The translations under genes were made by a program, and so were the position numbers. A stretch of 64,000 bases of DNA from Pseudomonadota bacterium (GTDB lineage Bacteria; Pseudomonadota; Alphaproteobacteria; Reyranellales; Reyranellaceae), in NCBI GenBank assembly GCA_018242505.1, contig JAFEBU010000044.1, positions 50,683 to 114,682 on the forward strand, read 5' to 3'. Under the pieces are notes generated by a model, which saw only the letters and a program-made list of their open reading frames with translations, had not been told where the DNA came from and ran no database searches. The stretch's first letter is position 1, and every line of letters begins with the position of its first letter. Positions 19,011-27,617 of the stretch are shown piece after piece.

Positions 19011-20000
19011 TCAGAACCCCACCATTGACATCAGCCGGGTGACCCAGGGCTTTTGCCGCGATCTCCTGAGGGCGAAGTGGACGGTTTTCACTGCCTGATG
19101 ATAGCGCATGCCGCCAACAGCCATCATCAATGTTTCCCTTCGCTCGAGCATGACATTCAGGATGAGGTCCAGCACACGCTGGCTGATCAGCGCCCAGTTT
19201 TTGCGTGAGGTATTGGACGCGCCACCCAGCATGAAACCGTCGGAATGCTTGTTCTTGCCGTGTTTCCGATAGGCATATAGTGCCTCATGCACGGCAATGC
19301 CGCCGATGATCAGGATGCAGAACGTCGACAGGTAGAAGTCGAGGTAGAGCGGGAGTGGTTCGTCCTTTTCGGGCAGCACGAGTTCGACGATGTCGCGCCG
19401 GAACATCATGGCTGCCGTACTGTTGGACGACCAGGTCGGCGTCCAGTGACCGTGGAAGGTCAATAGCGGATTCGCGGCATAGCGCGCCCTGCCGGCGGCC
19501 GCCTCGATCTGGGGAACGGTCTCCGCCTCGATCGGCCGATGCTGCTCGTGCTTGGGTGGCAGCTCGAACCACCAGGCGGTGCCGGCCAGCAATTCGCCAT
19601 CGCCATTGATGAAATGCGAATCGCAGTAGGTGAACGCGACCGGGAAGTCGGCATTCAAATGAGCGGCAAGATGACGCTCGATGAAAGTGTCATACCAGAC
19701 ATCGTCGGAATCGAGGAAGCAGACGAACGGGGCGCTGAGCCCGGCCATCCCGCGACGAATGGCGCCGGTCTGGCCGTGATTCGTTTCCAGCCGGATATAG
19801 CGGAAGCGCGGATCTTCCATCTTGGCCAGGGTCTGACGGATCACCTGGTCGGAGCAATCGGTCGACGCATCGTCGACAACGACGACTTCGATATTGCGCA
19901 CGGTCTGCCGCGCGGCCGAGACGATCGCCTCGGCAACGTAGGCCTCGTTGTTGTGGTTGGCGATGACAACGCCAACCCGGGGCAATTTCGCAGTTCCCAT
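19011..20000 (-). CDS. Glycosyltransferase family 2 protein
   Basis: 329-residue GT-A inverting glycosyltransferase. PRVGVVIANHNNEAYV is the N-terminal donor-binding strand, VVVVDDASTDCSD the first acidic motif, and FVCFLDSDDVWYD carries the DxD that holds the metal and nucleotide-sugar. The C-terminal 120 residues contain a hydrophobic stretch (FYLSTFCILIIGGIAV) that may be membrane-associated. First gene of the polysaccharide operon. The ATG at 20000 is chosen because the GT2 core begins right after it; an ATG at 20051 would add 17 untypical residues and has no better ribosome-binding site. Confidence 0.82.
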   Translation of the reverse strand: MGTAKLPRVGVVIANHNNEAYVAEAIVSAARQTVRNIEVVVVDDASTDCSDQVIRQTLAKMEDPRFRYIRLETNHGQTGAIRRGMAGLSAPFVCFLDSDDVWYDTFIERHLAAHLNADFPVAFTYCDSHFINGDGELLAGTAWWFELPPKHEQHRPIEAETVPQIEAAAGRARYAANPLLTFHGHWTPTWSSNSTAAMMFRRDIVELVLPEKDEPLPLYLDFYLSTFCILIIGGIAVHEALYAYRKHGKNKHSDGFMLGGASNTSRKNWALISQRVLDLILNVMLERRETLMMAVGGMRYHQAVKTVHFALRRSRQKPWVTRLMSMVGF

Positions 20001-20821
20001 GAACCGTTCTTCAGCCTGCCCGTTCAGCCGGTCATGTGACAACACGTCCATGACCTAGAATTCCGTCTTTCCAGCCAAAGCCATTTCCTCGGTTTTTATG
20101 GTTTTCGCCACTGACGCTCCGAAATCTCTTGCCGCTGGACTTATCTGCGTGGCCCAGCAACTTCGTGCATAGTACGTGCTTGGATCGACTTTGCCCATTG
20201 GCTGCGAAGATGCCGGCCTTATGCCCCAAGAGTTGCGACTGGTCGAGCCATTCGACCAACCGCTGGGACCTTGCGCCATTCGGAGCCCCTAGTGAACGGA
20301 TTGACGCGTTCGCACCCCCTCTTCCAGGCCGTCCCGAGGGAAGAGTGTCCTGCCTCAAAGGCACCGGAACCACCGCATCGATCTCAAGATTCGATGTACA
20401 TTTTCTTCTTCGCACTTGCCTGCACGGCGGACGGCGCGTGTTCAAAAGCGACGACGTCCATGCGCCAATAGTGCGCCATTAGAACGAGATGCTTCTGGTA
20501 CCTGGCACACGAGCATGTAGAACGGCTTCAAGCTGTCGCCAGCGGTCTCAACCAGTGCGACACGGCTGGATTTTCTGCCTTCGCGGCGGTGTCCAAAATG
20601 TCGCTCAGGTTGGAGGTATCCGTGTTTGACCCAAAGCTTGCCGCAAATCTGCCGCCGTGACGCCACTGGGATCGGTGAAATCCGCCGTATCACGTTGCAC
20701 CTGTGACCATCGTGGCCATCATGTCCCTCGGATTGCCCCTATCGCGCCAAGCCTCACCCTCGTTGCAGCGACAGGCCCGCTGAATATAATGACCTCCCCT
20801 CATCTCCCCCATTTTGGATAA
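20001..20821. other. About 0.8 kb without a convincing gene; lower GC, probably decayed DNA
   Basis: A hand count over 20041-20460 gives about 56% GC against roughly 63-67% in sampled flanking coding lines. Open frames on both strands are short and unlike the coding style around them. Two minus-strand stretches do look like ends of former proteins. One ends at 20055 and includes VDPSTYYARSCWATQISP and KTIKTEEMALAGKTEF. Another, ending at 20528, includes LSDILDTAAKAENPAVSHWL after a stop at 20690. No transposase, inverted-repeat ends or tRNA were found. The promoters of the polysaccharide operon (minus) and surA (plus) should lie here, but no good -35/-10 pair stood out. Confidence 0.55.
20055..20279 (-). 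pseudogene. Possible 3' remnant of an unidentified gene upstream of the GT2 gene
   Basis: 75-codon open frame after an in-frame TAG. Its last 47 residues (from a Met at about residue 28: MGKVDPSTYYARSCW... to KTEF) have ordinary protein composition, while the residues before them do not and no ribosome-binding site is visible. It may be the C-terminus of a lost gene of the island, or a tiny real gene. Family not recognised; confidence is low. Confidence 0.22.
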
Positions 20822-22090
20822 ATGCCTCCGTTGCTTCTTCGTGCCTTCGCGGCAACCGTCCTCATTCTCTGCCCATTGCTTGCATCGGCCCAAGGCTTGC
20901 GTGTTGTGGCGCGGGTGAACGACGAGGCGATTACTGACTTCGACCTCAAGGAACGTACGACTTTCGCCATCAAGGGCTCCGGCCTGCAGGACTCGCAGGA
21001 CTTGCGCCAGCGGCTGGCGCCGCAACTCCTGCGGCAGATGATCGACGAAAAGCTCCAGATACAAAACGCCAAGGCGCTGGGTCTGGCTCCCAGCGACAGC
21101 GAAGTGGCCGCGCGTATGGGCGAGATCGAGCGATCGGCTGGTATGGCCAGCGGTTCCTTCAGGGCTTATCTGCAGAGCATCGGCGTACCGCTCGATATCG
21201 CCCAGCAGCAGATCCGGGCCACTATTGCCTGGTCCAAGGTCGTGCGCCGCAAGGTGCGCCCGCAAGTCGATGTCTCCGACGCCGAGATCGACGATGCGCT
21301 GAATCGCATCCGGGCCAATGTCGGCAAGACCGAGGCCCACGTGGCCGAAATCTTCGTGCCCATCGACCGGCCCGACCAGGCTGACGACGCTCGCCGATCA
21401 GCCGACCGGATTGTCGAGCAGCTCAGGCGCGGCGCTCCCTTTGCCGCTCTGGCGCAGCAATTCTCACAAGGCCAGACCGCAAGGAACGGCGGAGATCTCG
21501 GTTGGGTGCTACCCGGCTCGCTCGATACGGCGATCGACGCTGCGATCGAGAAGATGCCGTTGCGCCAAGCCTCGGAGCCCATCCGTACGCCGTCCGGCTG
21601 GCATATCGTCTACGTGGTGGATCGGCGCCCCTTCGCCACCGCGCGACCGGACGACGTACGGCTCAACCTGGTCCAGATGACGCTGGCGCTTCCGGTCAAC
21701 GCCTCGCCCGAGGAGACCAGCCGCGCCACCTCCGAGGCGCAGAAAGCCATGGCCGCCGTCCATCAGTGCAACGACCTGCACGCTCAGGCACGGCAACTCA
21801 AGGGCGCGACCTCGGGCGACCTCAGGGGTATCCGGGTCGGCGACCTCAGGGCCAACGCGCAGATGTATGACGAGATTCCCAAGCTGCAGATCGGCGCCGC
21901 GGCCGGCCCGTTCCGGGTCGCCGAAGGCCTGCAGGTGGTCGCTCTCTGCAGCAAGGAGGGTGCCGGCGGCTTGCCATCGCGCGAGATCATCTCGCAACAG
22001 ATCCTGCTGCAGAAGGTCGAAGCCGGCGCCCGGCGCTACATGCGCGACCTGCGGCGCGCTGCCACTATCGACATCAAGAAGCCATCATGA
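20822..22090 (+). CDS. surA: Periplasmic chaperone / peptidyl-prolyl isomerase SurA
   Basis: 422 residues with a signal peptide (PLLLRAFAATVLILCPLLAS, cleavage near ASAQG) followed by the SurA N-terminal chaperone domain opening LRVVARVNDEAITDFDL. A parvulin-type domain spans roughly 165-275 (HVAEIFVPIDRP, FAALAQQFSQG, NGGDLGWV, GWHIVYVVDRRP); a second, degenerate domain follows. It guides outer-membrane proteins, including LptD, through the periplasm. The start of pdxA overlaps its stop (ATGA). In many alphaproteobacteria lptD lies immediately upstream; it is absent here. Confidence 0.93.
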   Translation: MPPLLLRAFAATVLILCPLLASAQGLRVVARVNDEAITDFDLKERTTFAIKGSGLQDSQDLRQRLAPQLLRQMIDEKLQIQNAKALGLAPSDSEVAARMGEIERSAGMASGSFRAYLQSIGVPLDIAQQQIRATIAWSKVVRRKVRPQVDVSDAEIDDALNRIRANVGKTEAHVAEIFVPIDRPDQADDARRSADRIVEQLRRGAPFAALAQQFSQGQTARNGGDLGWVLPGSLDTAIDAAIEKMPLRQASEPIRTPSGWHIVYVVDRRPFATARPDDVRLNLVQMTLALPVNASPEETSRATSEAQKAMAAVHQCNDLHAQARQLKGATSGDLRGIRVGDLRANAQMYDEIPKLQIGAAAGPFRVAEGLQVVALCSKEGAGGLPSREIISQQILLQKVEAGARRYMRDLRRAATIDIKKPS

Positions 22091-23100
22091 CCACGCCGCT
22101 GCCGCTCGCCGTGACCATGGGCGAGCCGGCCGGCATCGGCGGTGAACTTAGCCTCAAGGCATGGCTTGCACGGACCCGCACCTCGCGGGTGTTCTTCGCG
22201 ATCGACGATCCAGCGCGGCTGGAAACCCTGAGCCGGGATCTTGGCCTTGCCGTGCCGGTGAGGAAAATCAGCCGGCCCGCCGAAGCTCGTGCGATTTTCG
22301 ATGAGGCGCTGCCTGTCCTGCCCGTCCGGCTACATGGCCCCGTAAGAGCCGGGCATCCGGATCCAGTCAATGCGCCGGCGACCATCGAGGCAATCGAGCG
22401 CGCGGCAGCTCTCGCCACCGCAGGCGAGATCGCGGGCTTTGCCACCAATCCCATTCAGAAGAAGACCCTGCAGGAAGCGGGTTTCCCGCATCCGGGCCAC
22501 ACCGAATTCCTTGCCGAACTCGCGTCGCGGACGACGGGAAAGCCGGTCCAAGTCGCGATGATGCTGGCTTGTCCGGAACTACGCGTGGTGCCGGTCACGA
22601 TCCATTTGTCGCTCGCCGATGCGGTGCGCAAGCTTGATCCGGCAGCAATCGTACGTGCCGGCCGTACGACGGCGGCCGGACTGGCGGATTTGTTCGGCAT
22701 CGGCCGGCCCAGGCTTGCGATCGCGGCTCTCAATCCCCATGCCGGTGAACAAGGCGCGATGGGTGACGAAGAGACTCGGATCATCACCCCCGCGATCGAA
22801 GCCCTGCGCCACGACGGCATCGATGTCCGGGGGCCTGCTCCAGCCGACACGCTGTTCCATCCAGCCGCCCGTGCAGCCTACGATGCCGCCCTCTGCATGT
22901 ACCACGATCAGGCGCTGATCCCGATCAAGACCATCGACTTCACCGGTGGCGTCAACGTCACGCTGGGCCTGCCGTTCGTCCGCACCTCTCCCGATCATGG
23001 CACGGCACTGGACATCGCCGGCACCGGCCGCGCCGACGCAACCAGCCTGATCGCCGCGCTCACCATGGCCGACGATATGGCGCGACGACGTCAGACCTGA
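22087..23100 (+). CDS. pdxA: 4-hydroxythreonine-4-phosphate dehydrogenase
   Basis: 337-residue NAD-dependent metalloenzyme of pyridoxal-5'-phosphate synthesis, oxidising and decarboxylating 4-phosphohydroxy-L-threonine. Signatures: LAVTMGEPAGIGGEL at the N-terminus, metal-ligand region HPGHTEFLAEL, AALNPHAGEQGAMGDEE, MYHDQALIPIKTIDF with the second His, and RTSPDHGTALDIAGTG with the third. Coupled to surA by a 4-bp ATGA overlap and 1 bp from rsmA: the conserved surA-pdxA-rsmA operon. Confidence 0.96.
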   Translation: MTTPLPLAVTMGEPAGIGGELSLKAWLARTRTSRVFFAIDDPARLETLSRDLGLAVPVRKISRPAEARAIFDEALPVLPVRLHGPVRAGHPDPVNAPATIEAIERAAALATAGEIAGFATNPIQKKTLQEAGFPHPGHTEFLAELASRTTGKPVQVAMMLACPELRVVPVTIHLSLADAVRKLDPAAIVRAGRTTAAGLADLFGIGRPRLAIAALNPHAGEQGAMGDEETRIITPAIEALRHDGIDVRGPAPADTLFHPAARAAYDAALCMYHDQALIPIKTIDFTGGVNVTLGLPFVRTSPDHGTALDIAGTGRADATSLIAALTMADDMARRRQT

Positions 23101-23101
23101 G

Positions 23102-23950
23102 ATGAGCCGATCGGCCGCCGACGGGATCGCCGACCTGCCCCCCTTGCGCGAGACCATAGCCGCTCATGGCCTCGACGCCCGCAAACGCCTCGGCCAGCAT
23201 TTCCTCCTCGATCTCAACCTCACGCGCCGCATCGCGCGCGCCGCTGCGCCGCTCGATACAGGTACAATCGTCGAAGTCGGCCCCGGACCAGGCGGCCTGA
23301 CACGCGCACTCCTGCTGGAGGGTGCCACGCACGTCGTCGCGATCGAAGTCGATGTCCGAGCCGTCGGCGCCCTGCGCGAATTGCAGGCGGCGTCAAATGG
23401 CTGTCTCGACCTCGTCGAAGGTGATGCTCTCGCGGTCGATCCCGCGAGCCTCGGCGCGCCGCCCTGCCGCATCGTGGCCAACCTGCCCTACAATGTCTCG
23501 ACCGCCCTCCTGATCCGATGGCTGCATGCAGCCAACGGGATCGCCGACATGGTGCTGATGTTCCAAAAAGAGGTCGTCGACCGGCTTGTCGCTCAGCCCC
23601 GCACCAAGGATTACGGGCGGCTTTCGGTATTGACCCAGCATGTCTGCGAGGTTCGCCGGCTATTCGAGGTAGCGCCGTCGGCCTTCGTGCCGCCGCCCAA
23701 GGTCGTCTCAGCCGTCGTACGGCTCACGCCCCGGCCGGCGTCGCAACGCCTTGTCGGGCTCGGCCGGCTCGAAAAGCTCACCGCCGCGGCCTTTGGTCAG
23801 CGGCGCAAGATGTTGCGTGGTTCGCTCCAGGGGTTATTCCGCGATCCCGTCCCGGTCCTTGAAGGACTCGGCCTGTCGCCGACCGCGCGCGCAGAGGAAT
23901 TGTCCGTAGACAATTTCGTCCAACTCGCCCGAACGCTCGACCTCCCTTAG
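23102..23950 (+). CDS. rsmA: 16S rRNA dimethyladenosine transferase
   Basis: 282 residues; dimethylates the two adjacent adenosines of helix 45 of 16S rRNA late in 30S assembly. Diagnostic motifs: RKRLGQHFLLDLNLTRRI, SAM-binding VEVGPGPGGLTRAL, IEVDVRAV, catalytic NLPYNVSTALL, and the KVVSAVVRLTPR segment before the C-terminal helical domain. Last gene of the surA-pdxA-rsmA operon, convergent with gmk (2 bp between stops). Confidence 0.96.
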   Translation: MSRSAADGIADLPPLRETIAAHGLDARKRLGQHFLLDLNLTRRIARAAAPLDTGTIVEVGPGPGGLTRALLLEGATHVVAIEVDVRAVGALRELQAASNGCLDLVEGDALAVDPASLGAPPCRIVANLPYNVSTALLIRWLHAANGIADMVLMFQKEVVDRLVAQPRTKDYGRLSVLTQHVCEVRRLFEVAPSAFVPPPKVVSAVVRLTPRPASQRLVGLGRLEKLTAAAFGQRRKMLRGSLQGLFRDPVPVLEGLGLSPTARAEELSVDNFVQLARTLDLP

Positions 23951-23952
23951 GA

Positions 23953-24603
23953 TCAGCGTCCCTCACGCAATGCCTTCACGAAGGCCGCAAGGCCATATTG
24001 CCGCTCACGCTTCAGGCGCTCGGCCATGAGGATCGATTTCAGCTCGATCAGGCTGGTGGCGATGTCGCGGTTGATGATCGTGTAGTCGTACTCGGCCCAA
24101 TGGCTCATCTCGTCGGCCGCCTTCGCCATCCGCTTGGCAACGATGTCGGGCGAATCCTGGGCGCGCGTGATCAAGCGGCGCTCGAGATCGCGTGTCGAGG
24201 GCGGCAGGATGAAGACCGTGACCAGATCGTCGCGTCCCTTCTCCTTGAGTTGCTGCGTCCCCTGCCAGTCGATGTCGAACAACACGTCACGGCCCGTATC
24301 GAGAGCCGCCTCGACGGGGCCCCGCGGCGTGCCGTAGTAGTGATCGAAGACACGTGCATGCTCGAGGAATTCGCCGCGCTCGATCATGCCACGGAAGGTC
24401 GCTGTATCGACAAACCGGTAATCGACGCCTTCGGTCTCGCCAGGCCGCTTTTCCCGCGTGGTGAAGGAAACGCTGAGCTGGATCTGTGAGTCGTTCCCCA
24501 GGAGTTGCCGCGAGAGAGTCGTCTTCCCCGCGCCCGACGGCGAGGACAGTACCAGCATCAAGCCGCGTCTTTGGATCGTGGGCGCTTCGGCCTCATTCGA
24601 CAT
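23953..24603 (-). CDS. gmk: Guanylate kinase
   Basis: 216 residues; phosphorylates GMP/dGMP with ATP. P-loop SSPSGAGKTTLSRQL, GMP-binding SFTTREKRPGETEGVDYRF, EFLEHARVFDHYYGT, and DIDWQGTQQLKEK are all present. The gene starts 11 bp inside the 3' end of yicC, the usual yicC-gmk pair. Confidence 0.96.
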   Translation of the reverse strand: MSNEAEAPTIQRRGLMLVLSSPSGAGKTTLSRQLLGNDSQIQLSVSFTTREKRPGETEGVDYRFVDTATFRGMIERGEFLEHARVFDHYYGTPRGPVEAALDTGRDVLFDIDWQGTQQLKEKGRDDLVTVFILPPSTRDLERRLITRAQDSPDIVAKRMAKAADEMSHWAEYDYTIINRDIATSLIELKSILMAERLKRERQYGLAAFVKALREGR

Positions 24604-25486
24604 TCTGTACCTGCTCTCGCATACGTTCGATGGCGCCCTTCAGGTCGATGCCGATACGAGTCAACTCGATGTCAGCCGACTTCGAGCAGAGCGTATTGGC
24701 CTCGCGATTGAATTCCTGGCAGAGGAAATCGAACTTGCGCCCCACAGGATTGTTCGGCCGGGCCTCGGCCAGCAGGCTGCGCGCCTGGGCGATATGGGCG
24801 ATGAGACGGTCGAGTTCTTCACGCACGTCCGCCTTGCCCGCGAGCAACGCCACCTCCTGCGCGAAGCGCTCCTCGGACAAGGCTGGCGCGCGTTCCAGAA
24901 GCTCGGCCAGCTGGGCTTCGAACCGTGCACGCACCGCGCCCACCTGGGCCTGCGCCCGTACGCCGGCGCGCTCGCAAAGCATCTCGATCTCGGCGACATG
25001 ACCGTCCAGCACGCCAGCCAACGCTTTGCCTTCCGCCGCACGGGCACCCGCCAGCGCCTTCAGCGCCTCGCCAAGCGTGCTGACCAGGGCCTTGTCCAGC
25101 GCGACAAGCGCCTCTTCGCTTTCCTCACCCTCCTCTTCTTCCTCGATCACGCCGCGCACCCGCAACAGACCGTCGGCCGTCGGGGCGGTGGCACCCGTCT
25201 TTCGCATTTCCTCGATCAATGGGGTGAGCTCTGCCAACAGGGCGCGGTTGATCCGCAGCGGCTTGGTCAGACGCTCGCTCGCAACTGTGAGCGAGATCGA
25301 GACATTGCCTCGCCGGAGCGTGGCGCCGACTGCCGTACGCGCCGGATTTTCCAGCCGCTCGAAGCCTTGTGGAACGCGGCATCGGACCTCCAGATTGCGC
25401 CCATTGACGCTGCGTGCTTCCCAGACCCAGCGCCGCCGCTCATCCGCCCCCTGAGCTCGGGCATATCCCGTCATGCTTGCAATCAA
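24593..25486 (-). CDS. YicC family endoribonuclease-like protein
   Basis: 297 residues. N-terminal SMTGYARA, then WEARSVNGRNLEVRCRVPQ (YicC_N), and a C-terminal DUF1732 domain with DRLIAHIAQARSLL and GRKFDFLCQEFNREANT close to the end, all standard for YicC/YloC. E. coli YicC has been linked to RNA turnover; details for this lineage are unknown. Two acidic insertions (EEEEGEES near 115) are in the variable middle. Overlaps gmk by 11 bp. Confidence 0.9.
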   Translation of the reverse strand: MIASMTGYARAQGADERRRWVWEARSVNGRNLEVRCRVPQGFERLENPARTAVGATLRRGNVSISLTVASERLTKPLRINRALLAELTPLIEEMRKTGATAPTADGLLRVRGVIEEEEEGEESEEALVALDKALVSTLGEALKALAGARAAEGKALAGVLDGHVAEIEMLCERAGVRAQAQVGAVRARFEAQLAELLERAPALSEERFAQEVALLAGKADVREELDRLIAHIAQARSLLAEARPNNPVGRKFDFLCQEFNREANTLCSKSADIELTRIGIDLKGAIERMREQVQNVE

Positions 25487-25584
25487 AAATCCAACTCCGA
25501 CTGCCCTCCACTGGCCGCAATGCGGCGCGCCACTCTAGTATCCGTCCCACGCACACACAATGCGAGGCGCCAGAAGGTTATCCC

Positions 25585-26331
25585 ATGAACTTCACCAACA
25601 TCGTGATCACCGGCGCCTCGAGCGGAATTGGCGAGGCGCTTGCCCGCGACTACGCCGCGCCAGGCATCGCGCTCGCTCTGAACGGCCGAGACCCCGAGCG
25701 CTTGCGCGCCATCACCAACGTCTGCCGCGGCAAGGGCGCCGTCGTCGATGCCCGGCAGATCGATGTTACCGACCGGGCGGCACTCGCAACCTGGCTCGCC
25801 GCGTTCGACGATGCCCATCCCGTCGACCTCCTGATCGCCAATGCCGGGATATCCATCGACAAGGCCAATTCTTCGCTCGACGACTTCGCGGTCATCCGCC
25901 AGACGATGGCTGTCAATTTCGACGGCGTACTGAACACGGTCGAGCCGCTTCTCGAACGCATGACGGCGCGCGGGCGCGGCCAGATCGCCGTGGTCTCCTC
26001 TCTCGCCGGTTTCATCGGCCTGCCCTACTCGGCCTCGTACAATGCCAGCAAGGCGGCGGTCCGCGTCTGGGGTGAAAGTATCCGCTACGCATTGAAGAAG
26101 AGCGGCTTGGGCGTAAGCGTGATCTGCCCTGGCTTCGTTATCAGCCGTATGACCGCGCAGGCGCCCTTTCCCATGCCGTTCCTGATGACGGCTGAAAGAG
26201 CTTCGCAGATCATTCGGCGCGGCCTCGCACGGAACAAGGCACGAATCGCCTTCCCGGTCGGAACCAAGGCCGCCGTCTGGTTCGGCGGCCTGCTGCCCGG
26301 CAATTGGGCCGCCCGGCTGTTGGGGGCATGA
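25585..26331 (+). CDS. SDR family oxidoreductase
   Basis: 248-residue classical short-chain dehydrogenase. NAD(P)-binding TGASSGIG (9-16), NAG (86-88), Ser139, and catalytic Tyr152 and Lys156 in SYNASKAA are present, so it should be active. An Arg-containing NGRDPERL after strand 2 suggests NADP(H). It resembles ketoreductase/diacetyl-reductase-like SDRs; substrate unknown. A C-terminal hydrophobic stretch (AVWFGGLLPGNW) may associate with membrane. The ATG at 25585 has an AAGG site; the longer upstream frame is antisense to yicC. Confidence 0.86.
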   Translation: MNFTNIVITGASSGIGEALARDYAAPGIALALNGRDPERLRAITNVCRGKGAVVDARQIDVTDRAALATWLAAFDDAHPVDLLIANAGISIDKANSSLDDFAVIRQTMAVNFDGVLNTVEPLLERMTARGRGQIAVVSSLAGFIGLPYSASYNASKAAVRVWGESIRYALKKSGLGVSVICPGFVISRMTAQAPFPMPFLMTAERASQIIRRGLARNKARIAFPVGTKAAVWFGGLLPGNWAARLLGA

Positions 26332-26343
26332 TTCGCGGCCCTG

Positions 26344-27054
26344 CTACTTCATCTGCCGCGTCAACAGCGCTGCCGCTCCGCCTTTATCCTTGCCGTACTT
26401 CAGGAGCGCCGCGTGGCCTCCGGCGGCGTAGGCGGCGACGGCACCAAGCAGCCGCTTGAGCTGGTCGGGGCTGTTGCGGTCGAACTTGCAATAGGCGCCG
26501 CGCGTCAGCTTGGCGATCTGCGGAAAAAGGCGTGAGGCGACGCGGTCGTCACCCTCCTGAAAAACGAACACCGGCAAGCCCAGCAATCCGAGCTGTCCGG
26601 CCTCATGGCCCACCTGGTCGACATCTTCTTCACAACAGTCGCCGACGAAGACAACGGCGTCGAGCCGGCTTTCGCGCCGCTGCTCGCCCGCATAGCGCAG
26701 CAGACGCCCGATCTGCGTACGGCCGGCAAGGCAACGCACGGCGCTCATCAGGCGGGCCAGCTCGCGGCCGTCGGAGGTCCAGCGGCTCACCTTGAACTCG
26801 TCGAAGCCGCGATAGAAGGCGAGCCGAACATCGAGACCGCCGAGCGTGTCGGCGGCAACGAACATCTCGCCCTGGATTCCGCAGGCGTGATCCCAGGTCG
26901 GCTCGCGACTTGCGGTCGCATCCATGGCGAACAGCAGGCGGCCACGCCGCCCGCTGCCGCGCGACGTGGGCAGCCGTCCGACCTCGCGCACAAAGGCATC
27001 GACTGCGCCGGTGGCGCCGCCAACTGCTGCAGGCATCTTGCGTTCCCCGACCAT
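26344..27054 (-). CDS. VWA-domain-like protein
   Basis: 236 residues. RLLFAMDATASRE holds a von Willebrand A-type metal site in the DxTxS form (Asp45, Thr47, Ser49); LDVRLAFYRGFDEFKVS and DAVVFVGDCCEEDVDQV match later strands of the fold, and VFVFQEGDD the final acidic strand. It is therefore a soluble, probably cytoplasmic, metal-dependent interaction protein. Similar stand-alone VWA proteins are reported in alphaproteobacteria without a known role. A strong GAGGGGG ribosome-binding site fixes the ATG at 27054. Divergent from the next gene by 100 bp. Confidence 0.66.
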   Translation of the reverse strand: MVGERKMPAAVGGATGAVDAFVREVGRLPTSRGSGRRGRLLFAMDATASREPTWDHACGIQGEMFVAADTLGGLDVRLAFYRGFDEFKVSRWTSDGRELARLMSAVRCLAGRTQIGRLLRYAGEQRRESRLDAVVFVGDCCEEDVDQVGHEAGQLGLLGLPVFVFQEGDDRVASRLFPQIAKLTRGAYCKFDRNSPDQLKRLLGAVAAYAAGGHAALLKYGKDKGGAAALLTRQMK

Positions 27055-27154
27055 CTTTGACCCCCTCTCGACCGTCGAATATGGTGCCCCGCGCTCGTAA
27101 ACGCCACGAACAACGGATTGTCCGCGGAGCCTCCTCCTGAAAGTCATTGACGTC

Positions 27155-27616
27155 GTGTTGGTGATCGCCTCGGTTCTGGCGAGCACCATCGTTGCGGAGG
27201 GAATCGTACGGTATATCGATGGCCTGCCGCTCTTCGCCGCGCCACTGCCGGAGAACGTGGGCAAGGCCGTCACCGCCGAGCAACGCGATGAAGTTCCCCT
27301 CGCGGCAGGCGTTTCACGGGACTGGTCCTTCGACCACCCGCCACCGCTTCCCAACCGCGGCGAGCCGTCTGCCGAACGGCAGCGGTTGTTCATCGAGGTC
27401 AGGGACCATCCGCCAACCCACGGCCCGTTCCAGAACGCGATCCACAACACCGCCGGCAGTGCGCGCGAGCGCGCCTGGGTCATGCTGCAGCAACTCATTC
27501 CCGTGATCGAACGGCGGTTGGCGAGCGGCGCGTGGCCGAAGCCCTTGGCAAAGGAAACGCCGCCCCTGCCCACCTTCATGCCGCGGCGCATCGCCGTGGA
27601 CTGCGAGAAACCCTGA
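27155..27616 (+). CDS. Shortened SGNH-hydrolase-like protein (core apparently missing)
   Basis: 153 residues. The N-terminal third is a membrane anchor (VLVIASVLASTIVAEGIVRY) followed by DGLPLFAAPLPE and a FDHPPPLPNRGEPS segment, which I associate with membrane-anchored SGNH/GDSL-type proteins of several hundred residues. The last 50 residues (AIHNTAGSARERAWVM, then LQQLIPVIERRL) resemble the end of such enzymes around the catalytic DxxH. The GDS-type Ser block and everything between are absent, yet the frame is open. I infer an internal deletion; the peptide may be inactive or retain only the anchor. The start is uncertain (GTG 27155 given; an upstream CTG has a better GGAG site). One bp from the MFS start. 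Confidence 0.45.
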   Translation: MLVIASVLASTIVAEGIVRYIDGLPLFAAPLPENVGKAVTAEQRDEVPLAAGVSRDWSFDHPPPLPNRGEPSAERQRLFIEVRDHPPTHGPFQNAIHNTAGSARERAWVMLQQLIPVIERRLASGAWPKPLAKETPPLPTFMPRRIAVDCEKP

Positions 27617-27617
27617 C

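Noticed and set aside
12135..20000. Prophage or transposon-borne island
   Set aside because: No integrase, transposase, tRNA target or terminal repeats; the GC of the glycan genes matches the rest of the window.
20129..20482. 117-codon plus-strand open frame in the 20-kb gap
   Set aside because: Low-complexity, no recognisable fold, no ribosome-binding site; the region reads as decayed.
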